In this document: in pieces, positions 42,635 to 53,468 of the stretch
Numbering within the stretch: the first letter of the stretch is position 1
Layout: each line of letters begins with the position of its first letter
Source: Chelydra serpentina
Taxonomy: Eukaryota > Chordata > Testudines > Chelydridae
Assembly: GCA_037349315.1 (NCBI GenBank)
Contig: JBAIAC010000001.1
Coordinates: forward strand, 1,984,001-2,048,000
Direction of reading: 5' to 3'
DNA: 64,000 bases
The notes under the pieces: model-generated
Seen by the model: the letters and a program-made list of their open reading frames with translations, nothing else
Database searches by the model: none
What the model was told of the DNA's origin: nothing
Translations under genes and position numbers: made by a program

Positions 42635-45479
42635 ACAAAAAAGAAATGTTAGTTAACTATAAGTGAATATTATGCCTTTCTGGTAGCCATTTCCTAATCC
42701 CAGCACGTTCTATCTAATCTGTCCATCTAGGTTTTGATGAGTGCCTTATAACAAGGGTTTGGGATCTTGCAGTAGCCCTATCCTGTAGACTTCCTGTTCA
42801 ACCAGGAAAAAATTAGCCATTAGGGCAATCCAGCTTTCACATTCAAAGGTAGTGTTATTGTTATATGTAAATGGTATATCTTTCACCTTAAGGCTTTATT
42901 TATCTCCATCTAAGGCCAAGCATAATATTGGCACTTCATTTCTCCCTAGACAGGAAAAGCGGCCTCTGATTTCAAAACATCGTATTCTGTACAGTGGTTC
43001 CAGAAATATACTTAAACCACCATATACCTGAACTGTATGGCTGTATTCAGGGCTTGCCTGATCAATAATAAGGCATATTCCACCAGAGGTTTAGTGTCCT
43101 GAACAAGAAGGAAATGTGTCTGTAGAGGATCTCTGCTGATGGCAGTTTTGGAGGTGGGAGGGGTGTTAAGTGATTTATCCTGGATCTTGAACTGGCAGGC
43201 TGCCAAGAACATATGTTGGTTCTTAATTTTTTTTTAGCAATATAGGAATAACCTTAAGCGGTCTCCTCAAATTCCAGTATGAGGCACAACTGACTTAATA
43301 GAACCTAAGCAGGAATTTAGTGATGTAGCAGCCTGGGGCAGATTAAATAATCCATTTCTTCAGCTGTATGTGGGGCTTTAGGCAAATGAAATGGGAGGTT
43401 AGTTTTAATTTTCAGCAACAGACCACCAGAAAAGTTAGTCAGGACTTTTGAGGATAGATCAGCTAGCTGCTTGTTCAGCAGACAGCATTAAATTCCATTC
43501 ATCCAAACTAGGTTTTAGGTTGTCCCATGATGCTGGACAAAGGATGTTTCCTGGCTTGTCTGGTGAACAGCTGTTGAGCCTTTTCTGCACACTTTCTCTA
43601 GGGAATAAAGGATAGACATGTTTGCTCCAAGTATCCCAAGGGCTTGCTGTAGAATAGAATTCTGTATCTCACTCTTTTTTTAATGACTGTTCTGATGTGC
43701 CCAATACAGGTTTGGGATTGCTAGTAAGAGACGATGAATAATAAATAAACACAGAGAGAAATCTGGGGAGAAACACAGAGAGAAAATGTGACCCTGAGTC
43801 CTTCCCCTTTCCCACCCCCCCAATGTGTCACCTCTGATTTTAGTCATTCGAATTTGATGCACCAAAGGTATCAAGAATTTGTATCAGTTCTAATTGAATT
43901 TCTGCATATCGTAAAACAGTTCAGAACATCCTCTCTGTTAGAGGCAAGCGATTAGTGTTCCCTGAGTCTTTGGAGGCAGCTGTTGTTGAGACTGAAGACT
44001 TCTTATAGTGTGTTCTTTAGCCATGGTGCTGGGGAAGCGTAAATTTGGGAAAGTACATTCCAGCAAGAGGGAGCAAGCCAAAATACATTAGTTGTGACCT
44101 GAAGAGCTGCTTAAAAGGTGAAAGAAAGAATTGCAACTCATGAGTTCTGCATTGGGGTACTGAGACGCAGAAACCATGCTCGTAGGTAGTTCTGTCTTGA
44201 ACTAATGTTTATAACTCCTTGTAATTTAACAAAGTGGTGTTTATATACCAACATCATATGCTAAAAGAAAATGTCTGTGACAGCAAGTGATAATTCAGAA
44301 CATTTCACTTCCTGATCAAGATAATGGAGCAAAATAATGGTTCAAAACTTTTTTTGGCAGGTGGTTACATAAGATCTGTAAATTCAGTGGTTGTGTTGCT
44401 GCCAACATCATTTTGGAAAGGAAAAGAATAAAAATCTCATGAGCAGTAGGGCAGACGGTATAGGATTTTGTTTTAGCATTCTCCCATTTTAACAGTGAAA
44501 AATGTATATATTCTGTAGTTAGCACTGAAAACAGAAGCTCAGTCCCCCCTTCCTGAAATAGTATCAGGCTGGCTTTTCAGGGCCTTCTGTGAAGTGAATT
44601 CTAAGAAAAGCTTTGTAAATGCATAGACATCCTAGTAATTATCCAAATTGCTATACATGATCCCAAATGTGACTATGTTCTTCCTAAAAATTAAGCTGAA
44701 TTCATCACTGGTCAAGGAGAAATTTGACCCAATGTGATTGTTTGTTTATTTTCCTCTTGAAATGTAAATATATAACTCCCGGGTCTAAGGATGATAGCTA
44801 TTCATTTAATAATAATAATTAGTAATAGTATTGCCATCAGGAAAAACAAAGAGCCATATGAGCTGCTGTGTACCACCAGTTTAAACTTCAACAGATGGTT
44901 AACGGGAAAACTCTGATAGCCAGCTTCTCTTCTCTTCCCCCACCCTGTTCAGCAGGATTGCAGAGTGCGGGTAGCCTGTTCTCCCCCATAAAGGTTCCTT
45001 TCCCAGACATTGCCCCCAGTACATTTCACAGTCCACCACTCCCTATACATGCTTACTCCCACTACGTGTTCTCTCTCTGTGAGACACCCAGGCTACTTCA
45101 TAGGGGGTTCCCACCTTTGAAACGCGTTGTCCCCATCATACCATAAAACAGGTGCTCGCCTTTTGTCTGACTCGTGCACCATACAAGAGAAATGTGTGTC
45201 TGATTCTGATATGGTGCTGAAAAATGATCAGAGAGAGAATGTCTGTAAGGCCCATTTATTGCTTTCCTCTGTTTAAAATACATTTAAGATGCCCTGAAAT
45301 AGCATAGAATAGGACAGACAGACAGAAACCTTTTCCACTAAATATTTGCAAGGCATATTTTTGGGAAAGCGTAGTGTAAATAAAGAGCGAGATGAGAAAA
45401 TAGACATAATTTAGTTTGATTTTTATTTTTAGATGGAGTAGTCCTGAGTAGGTGGATCACCGTTAGGAAAAGGTGTACT
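42635..45479. other. FOXN2 intron, nothing recognised
   Basis: No exon or clear repeat boundary. ACACAGAGAGAAA is repeated near 43750 and 43774. Confidence 0.5.
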
Positions 45480-45489
45480 CAATAGCTCT

Positions 45490-46538
45490 AGTGAGAACAT
45501 AAGGTGGACTATAAGGTGGATAGAAAGCTAGATCATTGGGCTCAACGGGTAGTGATCAATGGCTCCATGTCTAGTTGGCAGCCCCAAGGGTCGGTCCTGG
45601 GGCCGGTGTTGTGCAATATCTTCATTAACGATCTGAAGGATGGCGTGGATTGCACCCTCAGCAAGTTTGCAGATGACACTAAACTGGGAAGACTGGTAGA
45701 TATGCTGGCGGGTAGGGATAGGATATAGAGGGATCTAGACAAAAGATTGGGCCAAAAGAAATCTGATGAGGTTCAGCAAGGACAAGTGCAGAGTCCTGCA
45801 CTTAGGAAGGAAGAATCCCATGCACTGCTACAGACTAAGGACCGAATGGCTAGGCAGCAGTTTTGCAGAAAAGGACCTAAGGGTTACAGTGGACGAATAG
45901 CTGGATATGAGTCAACAGTGTGCCCTTGTTGCTAAGAAGGCTAACAGCATTTTGGGATGCATTGCCAGCAGATCGAGGGACATGATCATTCCCCTCTATT
46001 CGACATTGATGAGGCCTCATCTGGAGTACTGCGTCCAGTTTTGGGCCCCACACTACAAGAAGGATGTGGAAAAATTGGAAAGAGTCCAGCAGAGGGCAAA
46101 AAAAAAAACGATTAGGGGGCTGGAGCACATGACTTTTGAGGAGAGGCGGAAGGAACTGGGATTATTTAGTCTGCAGAAGAGAAGAATGAGGGGGGATTTG
46201 ATAGCTGCTTTCAACTACCTGAAAGGGGGTTCCAAAGAGGATGGATCTAGACTGTTCTCAGTGGTAGCAGATGACAGAACAAGGAGTAATGGTCTCAAGT
46301 TGCAGTGGGGGACGTTTAGGTTGTATATTAGGAAAAACTTTTTCACTAGGAGGGTGGCGAAGCACTGGAATGGGTTACCTAGGGAGGTGGTGGAATCTCT
46401 TTCTTTAGAGGTTTTTAAGGTCAGGCTTAACAAAGCCCTGGCTGGGATGATTTAGTTGGGGATTGGTCCTGCTTTGAGCAGGGGGTTGGACTAGATGATC
46501 TCCTAAGGGTCCCTTCCAACCCTGATATTCTGTGATAA
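45490..46538 (+). mobile_element. 5'-truncated CR1 with 10-bp target duplication
   Basis: CAATAGCTCT occurs at 45480-45489 and 46539-46548. Between them lies CR1 from the RT domain to the 3' end (GATTGGTCCTGCTTTGAGCA to GATATTCTGTGA). It is 5'-truncated and older than the copies at 12-20 kb. About 15 bp at the left edge (AGTGAGAACATAAGG) do not match CR1 and may be added bases. Confidence 0.88.
45504..46455 (+). pseudogene. CR1 ORF2 RT remnant
   Basis: Reads in pieces: [20 protein letters not shown] (with six codons lost between WQP and QGS relative to other copies), [20 protein letters not shown] with the FADD block, then after frame changes near 45728 and 45900 the C-terminal domain from [12 protein letters not shown] to LNKALAGMI, stop near 46455. 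An A-run near 46098-46107 has expanded. Non-functional. Confidence 0.85.
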
Positions 46539-46548
46539 CAATAGCTCT

Positions 46549-47167
46549 TTCATTGTGAGCAGAGAGCTAATTCTGATTCCAGTTAGTAACTTTAGTTGTT
46601 TTACAGTACTGTCCAGTGTTGTTGTTGTTGGGCTTTTCAAGAAACTGATGATTTCATCCTGCTGTCCATAGTATAGAATTTCTATAGCTACATGTGTAAT
46701 TTTGAGTAAAAGCAGTGCTGTTTATCTAATTATTTTTAGGTCTTCAATTGCCCATTTATTATTTATACCTTCATGCTCCCTAGATTGAAGAGTTCTGTAA
46801 TTTTTTTCCTTTGGTTTCTCTGCTTGGGTGTTGTTCCACTTGACTTGTGGGTAATGTGATGGATATTGCAAGGAAAGCTCTTTGTATTGCACTAATATAA
46901 AGATGCTAGTCATCCATGTTGAATCTCATTGCTGCATTTAACTAATGCAATTCTACAAACGTTCCAAGGGTGCTTAAGGCAGATATCTGTTGTGGCAGAT
47001 GGCTAATCTTTTTCTTTGTATTCTTTGTTATGAATAGCAACTATTCATAGATAAATATAACATTGCAGCCTGATCATACATATAGAAAACTGCCTAATGT
47101 GAGGCTACTCTTCCTTGACTTCACCTCTGGAAATGTACATTAGAAATGTACATTATAATGTTTGTAT
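46549..47167. other. FOXN2 intron, nothing recognised
   Basis: GTTG microrepeat near 46618-46630 and a small tandem duplication of AGAAATGTACATT near 47130-47156. No exon seen. Confidence 0.5.
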
Positions 47168-47291
47168 CACCACTAAAATACACTGTGATTTGTTCTGCAA
47201 TGGTAGTTCTAATCGAGTCACATTCACTCATGCTCATGAGCTAATTTTTAAGCATACAACAGTCATGCCTATTTGGGATTCTTTGATACAT
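47168..47291 (+). repeat. Unidentified dispersed repeat, copy 2
   Basis: Diverged direct copy of 42503-42634, about 4.66 kb apart and ending 130 bp upstream of the FOXN2 exon at 47421. Confidence 0.7.
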
Positions 47292-47420
47292 GATTCCAAT
47301 TTCTTGTGTGTCCAACTATAAATGCATATTATTGTTGCTGTTGTTACTTTTTAGCAGGATTCCTTGTTCTCCACCCCACCCCAAATTGAAACCTAACTTT
47401 TTGCTTCGTCTCCTTTACAG

Positions 47421-47489
47421 AATCTGACATTGATGCTGCTACTGCAATGATGCTGTTAAATACTTCCATTGAGCAAGGGATTTTAGACT
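47421..47489 (+). CDS. FOXN2: FOXN2 exon (69 nt)
   Basis: Preceded by GTCTCCTTTACAG and followed by a GTAAGC donor at 47490. With the base carried over it reads ESDIDAATAMMLLNTSIEQG then ILD and leaves one base for the next exon. The DIDAATAMMLLNTS block is a strongly conserved feature of FOXN2 and FOXN3 just after the linker; the sequence following it (IEQGILDCEK across the junction) fits FOXN2. Both splice sites are sound. Confidence 0.93.
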
Positions 47490-48097
47490 GTAAGCATAAA
47501 CAGTTTTATACATTGTTTTTTCCTTCACTGAAATCTAAAAAAATTATAGCTGAAAATGTCAGAAGTGAGGTATGCTTTAGCTAAGTGTTTCTCAACCTTT
47601 TTAATAGCAGTGACCGGCTTGCTGCATTCCTATACCATGCCAGGGAGATCTCGGGGACTGGCGCCGGTCCACATACCAGTTGTTGAGTAACTCCGTGGCT
47701 AGCTTATAAATGGTAGGGAGGCAATAGGGTGGCCATCCTGCATATTCAGCCCCTTCTGCCAGCATTCCCCAGTTTTACAGGGACCCCATTTCTGCTTTCT
47801 TCCATTAGTCTGGTTGCCTTCTGCCACGCCATAGTTGGAGACACTATACTTCTATCCCACTTCTCTACCACTACTATTCGTATTCAGGATTTGCTGAATA
47901 TCAAGATCTTCTAGTATTCAGTGTTCGTTAAATGATGGATCCATTGTAGGGATATTAAAGAAGGTACTGAAAGTGATTCCCCAAGTGAAAGTAACTCCCC
48001 ATAATTTGTCCCCCACAATTTAAACCTCATAGCATTACCAAGTAAAAGATCTCTTGGATCCCTTGTTAAACTTACAAGCTACTGTCTGTGTAAACCA
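47490..48097. other. FOXN2 intron with a probable small hAT remnant
   Basis: AAGTGTTTCTCAACCTTTTT at about 47584 and CAGTTGTTGAGTAACTCC near 47677 look like the ends of a roughly 110-bp hAT MITE, the TTTCTCAACC terminus being common in such elements. A target duplication was not confirmed. Otherwise nothing is recognised. Confidence 0.4.
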
Positions 48098-48893
48098 TTG
48101 ATTGCATCTGTTCTCAGAAAGATACTGTATTGCTATGAGAAACTTGCAAACAAGTTATTTGACTTTGTTCTTTATGCATGCTTTGTACCTAGAAACAGCA
48201 TAGAAAGACCCCCACCCTCTTTGATTAAAGGGCAGGGAGTCTCAAATAAATTAGTACACACCCCGAAAGTGTTGAAGACAGTATGTCTGCTAATGAATGC
48301 TTGGTGTACATGAATGAATGAGCAGGGAGGTGCCAGCCTAGAAATTCAGTGACCATCGGCTGAAGGCGGCATCAAGTGGGAACGACCAGACAACCCCTGG
48401 AGGGTAAACTGGGATCCCACCCGACCATCTCAAAGGATAGGAAAAACAAGATAACAAACTTTGGACAGCATGGAGCCACCAGGAATGTGCCATCTGCTGA
48501 TTGATTCAGCAACAGCATGATGAAGCAATTCCCATAGACTGACATAGGAAATAATTCCTATAAGAATGGCTTCTACATACTGAGGACTTTGAGTCTCTGG
48601 TTCTGCTGCCAACCTCCAGGAGCATCAGATGAATCTGACAAGGACTCGGCTCCACCCTCATGCCCAGGTTACCTGGCCAGTAACTTGGCATGAGCAACTT
48701 CTAGGCTGGTAACTATGACATCTATGCAGAACCTGTGTGTGTGTGTGTGTGTGTGTATGAATGTGTTACTGAATGAAATGTTATAGCTATAACTGACTGC
48801 TTACTATGATTCTTTTTGTATTCACAATAAATGTGACATTTTGTCTTATCCCCTTTAAAAAGATTCTGCTGGTTTTTATTTTATTGGTATAAC
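48098..48893 (+). mobile_element. Possible solo LTR
   Basis: A unit of about 0.8 kb with composition unlike its flanks, containing an AATAAA at 48827-48832 followed by TGTGACATTTTGTCTTATCC and TCTGCTGGTTTTTATTTTAT, ending near TTGGTATAACA (48883-48893), which has an LTR-like poly(A)/U5 layout. The left border and target duplication are not established. It lies about 130 bp upstream of the last FOXN2 exon. A (GT)n run lies inside. Confidence 0.4.
48734..48756. repeat. (GT)n microsatellite
   Basis: About 11 GT units within the possible LTR. Confidence 0.9.
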
Positions 48894-49022
48894 ACCATCA
48901 CACCTTATGTAAACTAAATACTCAGTTTAAAAATCTTACCTTTGCACATCAGTTGGACAGACTGGGATGGCAGATTTTAGTTTGAGCTATTTTGCTTACT
49001 TATATATCTTTGCTTTCAATAG

Positions 49023-49540
49023 GTGAGAAGGCCCAACCTCTCAAGATGCCCAAGAAGAGGAGTTATGGCAGTGCATTTCATCATCACAGTTCCATAAATC
49101 TGGAAGAAAATCATTCTGCAGCCACTAATATTGATCCAAAGGAGGATCACAATTACAGTGCTAGCAGCATAGCTTCACAATGTTGTGCATCTAGGTCCAG
49201 CATGTCTTCCTTGTCCTCTGTTGATGAGGTGTATGAATTTATCTCCAAGACCAGCCATGCAGGAAGCGATGGCAGTGAAGGATTTCATAGTGAAGTGGAT
49301 ACGGACATTGACTATGAAGATGACCCTCTTGGAGACAGTGGCTATGCATCACAACCTTGTGTAGATACCTCTGACAAAAGTAAGCCTAGCAAGAAAGCTC
49401 TCAAGGAGTTATGTCAAGAAATTGATGAGGAGCTGAAAGAGGCAGCTGGGTCTCTGCTCCACCTGGCTGGAATCAGCACATGCTTGGGTTCCCTAATAAG
49501 TACTGCAAAGACTCAAAGTCAAAAGCAGAGGAAAAAATAA
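49023..49540 (+). CDS. FOXN2: FOXN2 last coding exon
   Basis: After the TTTCAATAG acceptor, joined to one carried base, it reads CEKAQPLKMPKKRSYGSAFH. Features in order: basic KMPKKRSYG; DPKEDHNYSASS, shared with FOXN3; a Ser-rich stretch; DEVYEFISKTSHAGSDGSEG; an acidic DTDIDYEDDPLGDSGYASQ; then EIDEELKEAAGSLLHLAGI, a predicted amphipathic helix; and a basic tail ending KQRKK before TAA at 49538-49540. The whole fits FOXN2 better than FOXN3 along its length. Four exons in this window together encode 258 residues. A nuclear localisation role for the basic clusters is inference. Confidence 0.95.
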
Positions 49541-52500
49541 TAATGATTGTTAGTGTGAATATATACATATATTTTTTTTAAGTGTGGCAATACTCTTCTA
49601 CTTTTACCCTTCACAAGGAAGATCAAAGCCATAAGAGGACTTATTTTTTATTTTTTGATGCTAATTATAGTTTGGCCTTTTATTTTTAAATCATCGCTTA
49701 GAAAATGTTTTATTTAACCTTTTCAGATTAGGAGAGCTGCATGATGTGAAAATCTAACTGTATACTTTTTGATGACCAGTGATTGAATATTTGACCATTT
49801 ACAGAGGGATGCATAGGTTCAGATGCATGTTATGAGTGAAATTTACCCCTGTGCAGGCCTACTCCACATAGGAGTGAATTTCACCCTATGTGAGGGGACA
49901 CAATTTCCCCATCTCCCTCCCCAAGACACAAATAACTTTCACTGGTGTATCAAACAGTGGGAAGCTGCCACTGCACATGTGCCACTTACCATTTTCCCCA
50001 ACTATTGAATACACAGTAGCTGTTAGCTAAAGGTTTTTGCTGTTTTTGTTTTGTTTTTCATGTGTAAAAAATACTTGTTAAAAAACACAACGTTCATGCT
50101 GTCTCAATACACAAATGAAGTGGCGATTCTAGATGGCTAAATTGTAAATGACTGCTGGAAAGAACTTTGGGTCATGTTTAAGAAAAGCAGAATATAATAG
50201 TTTCCTTTAAGATTAGGAAAACTGAGTTAATTACATTCATTTCTAAATACATTTTGTGTATTTTAATATCGGCTACCATAACTTTGGTCTAAGTCTACTG
50301 ATTACTGTGCTGCTTCACGCTGTATGTACCATTTTAGCTTCCTTTGAACTACAGTGTATGTCCAATAGCATGGCATTCTTAGGGCATGCATTGTGACTCA
50401 TGGTGGTCTCTTCATATTTGGGGGTGAAGCTCCTTAAAATTAATCACCTTTGCAATAATAATCTTTATAACCCAAACATGTTGCAGACAAGAATGTTATA
50501 GTAATCGAGTGTAATGGATTTTTTAAAAAAGCTCAAATGTTGACTACTTAAATCTTAATGTAGATGGTGGCAATTTTTTAGTATTTTGCGCAAAAGAAAT
50601 GGGTACACAGACATGTTAGAATAAGTTTAACAGTACTGTAAGTATAAGAATGCCTTAAGTATGTTTCAGCATAGTATAAAACTTAACAGAGGTCATTTTG
50701 CCTGTGTTTGAGAGGCAGTGTGATGTGCCATGAATCTGTTTAGCTCATACGTTAAGCTACTGCTTTCAATAAGTGTTGGGCAAGATGGCCTAGAATTAGA
50801 ATCAAATACTGTATACCCATATATGAAACCGTGTTCAGTGTTTGGTTGTTCAGAACAATGCTGGATTCAACAAAAAGAAATGAAACTAAACTATTACTAA
50901 TGGGATAATGTTTTTCTGGCCCCTTGGATACAAGGCTCTTAGAGTTCGGTGTTTTCTTATTTGTCAGTTTCTCCATGTATCCTGCCCGTACAATTATCCC
51001 TTCCAGTTTAAGTATTCATACAGCCATGCTGCTGAAGGCCTACTGTTCTAAGGTTCTGCTCCAGCGCTTGTTGAAGATAATGGAGATACTCCCATTGACT
51101 TAATGGGCTTTGGATCAGGCCCCAAGATATTCAAGCATCTACATAGTGATTCTTTGGTATTTAAATCCAGTGGCTTTAAGAGGGCTCCACTTTTAGTTTT
51201 AAGCATAAAAGTAAAAAGAAAAAAAAAGAAATCTGTCTCTCTGGCACTAAGACTGTGCACACACCCACTAGTCCACTTATACTGAGGAAAAAATGGTATA
51301 CAAATGTGCTCCATTTTGCATCTCATTTGCATCTCTCTTAGATGTCTCGAGCAGTGAATTAGCTGACTGTATCTGTTATTGAACAGATAATGGGTGAAAT
51401 TAATTATCTCACAATTGAAAAACAAACAAATCAAAAACCCCATTAATTTTAATTACAAACATGGGATTTCTTAACACTGAGATGTACGTGTTAATGCTTG
51501 ACATTTCTTTCACTAGTGTTTGCCAATATACTTTTTAATAGAGTATGATACAAAACGTGTTCAGTATAGCAATGTAAAAATAATGATTATTATATCAATA
51601 TAAAAATGATTCAACTATGGAGAAGCATCATTAATATCCCTTTGAAATTCATTTAAGTTTTGTATATCTCACATTTTTTAAATTCAGCACTATGGAATAA
51701 GTGTCATAACAAGCGCCTGATAAAATCAATCACAGCCTTTCTGTTAACCTTAAAGGAAGCTGGATCACTCCCTAAATATTCAAATACTGGAAATGGTATT
51801 CATACTCATTTTCTTGCTGTTTGCCTTGGTAAGAATGTTAACCTGTTCAAATCTTATCCTTCATTTCCCAACAGAATCAATGTTTTAAAAATAAAGATTC
51901 CATACTAAATAGGGACCTCATTGTACCACGTTTACACTGTAATTAGTTGTGCTACTCAGCATGCGTGAGGGTGTCAGAATTGGGAGATAGGTTTATAATG
52001 TATTTTAGTCTCCATATGCAAAGACAGAGCAATAAAATAATTCTGTAATTAACAAAAAGTTAAGGGTGCAATTTGCACCTTTCACATAAAACTTAAATGA
52101 ATGAACTGGTTAATATGGGGGATTGGAATCCTCCCTTCTGAGCAAGTGGTAGTAGGGCACAAGACACTTGTACAACTGCTTTGCACCCATTGCTACAGGC
52201 TGTGCTGCACTCCCTACCAAGTGCAACTTTACTCACCTGCTGACCACATTCTCACATGTCCCTGTATTAATCTCAGTGCTCTGTTCCAGCAGACAGAAGG
52301 GCTGTGGTGTCATCCTGCGATCTCTTGCTTCTCAGATCTCAACACCTTCTGCTGCAGGGGATGTGAATGTAACTCTAACTGTTCTGTTGTGGATTACCCT
52401 TCCTTTATATTCACCTCGGATCGTTTCATATCCTTTCACTTACACACCTCGGGGTCTGAGTTAGACCATGGTGTATATAGTATAAATGGAAGGTGTGTTA

Positions 52501-53410
52501 ACCGCTTTTTCAGTGACATCATATCAAGAGTTCATACCAAATGGTCAGTTTAACTATATTTTAGCAGCTGTTAAAAGGGTAGGGAAAGTGTTAATGTCAC
52601 TTGCAATTCTTAATTAAAATGAAGAAGTGTACGAGACCTGTTTACCAGGGAGGCTATCCTATTAAATACTGATGTGAATACTGTACAAAGCTGAATCAGT
52701 CTTTCAAATTCCAGTACTAAATTATTGCTTCTGTGAAAATCACAGCAAATGTTTTAAAATCCAACTTTTAAAAATGGAAGTTGCAAGTCATTCAACTTCT
52801 TTGTTAGGCTAAAAAGTGAAAGCTTTGGTTAAAGCAAAGCATTCCTACATGTTAATAATGGTGTAGTCAAAATATTTATTGAAAGAAAAAGTAGAGTATT
52901 TTAAATGTTGCACCTGCCATTATCTTAAAGCACATTCTTCGCATCTAACTGCCAGTGCCATTATCAAGACTGTTTTATAAATGTACATTTCTTCAAACTA
53001 AGTGCATAATTTAAAGTATTATGTTGCCATCATATAGTGATATGAGACATTTTATAATTGCCAATTCATTGTAACTATTATTTATTTAAAAGTGAAATTG
53101 TAAGAATGCTTTCTGATCAAAGCAACTGGAGTTGTTTTAAAATACTCCCCTTAGCTTGTTTTCTAATGTAGCATAAGAAATATCTTGGGTTTATTTAGAA
53201 TAACTCTGCCAGTAGATAACCAATCCTAACCCATACCTCCCCGCCAGCCATAGTTCATCCTTTACTGATTTTAAAAACAATTTACAGAAGTTTAGTTTTT
53301 TGTATTCTAACCTCTGTTAATTAAAATGTTTATAAAGTTTATTTTTACCAAAGAGATGCAATTCAATATAAAACATTGCAGAATAAACTTTGTTTTATAA
53401 CATTTGTGAC
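49541..53410 (+). other. FOXN2: Probable long 3' UTR of FOXN2
   Basis: AT-rich, almost free of recognised repeats, directly after the stop codon. Candidate AATAAA signals lie at 51890-51895, 52031-52036, 53382-53387 and 53463-53468; the third is followed by a TGT-rich stretch (TTTTTCATGTATGTGATTG), making an end near 53410 plausible. A small inverted pair at 49841-49895 (GAGTGAAATTTACCCC, GGAGTGAATTTCACCC) and a similar one near 51053-51123 are probably tiny MITEs. The extent is inference; transcript data would settle it. Confidence 0.6.
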
Positions 53411-53468
53411 TAATCATTTTCTGCACATTTTTCATGTATGTGATTGAAGGGGCTTATATACAAATAAA

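Noticed and set aside
30896..49540. FOXN2 as a processed pseudogene
   Set aside because: Exons are separated by introns with consensus splice sites, the frame is intact, and no poly(A) tract follows.
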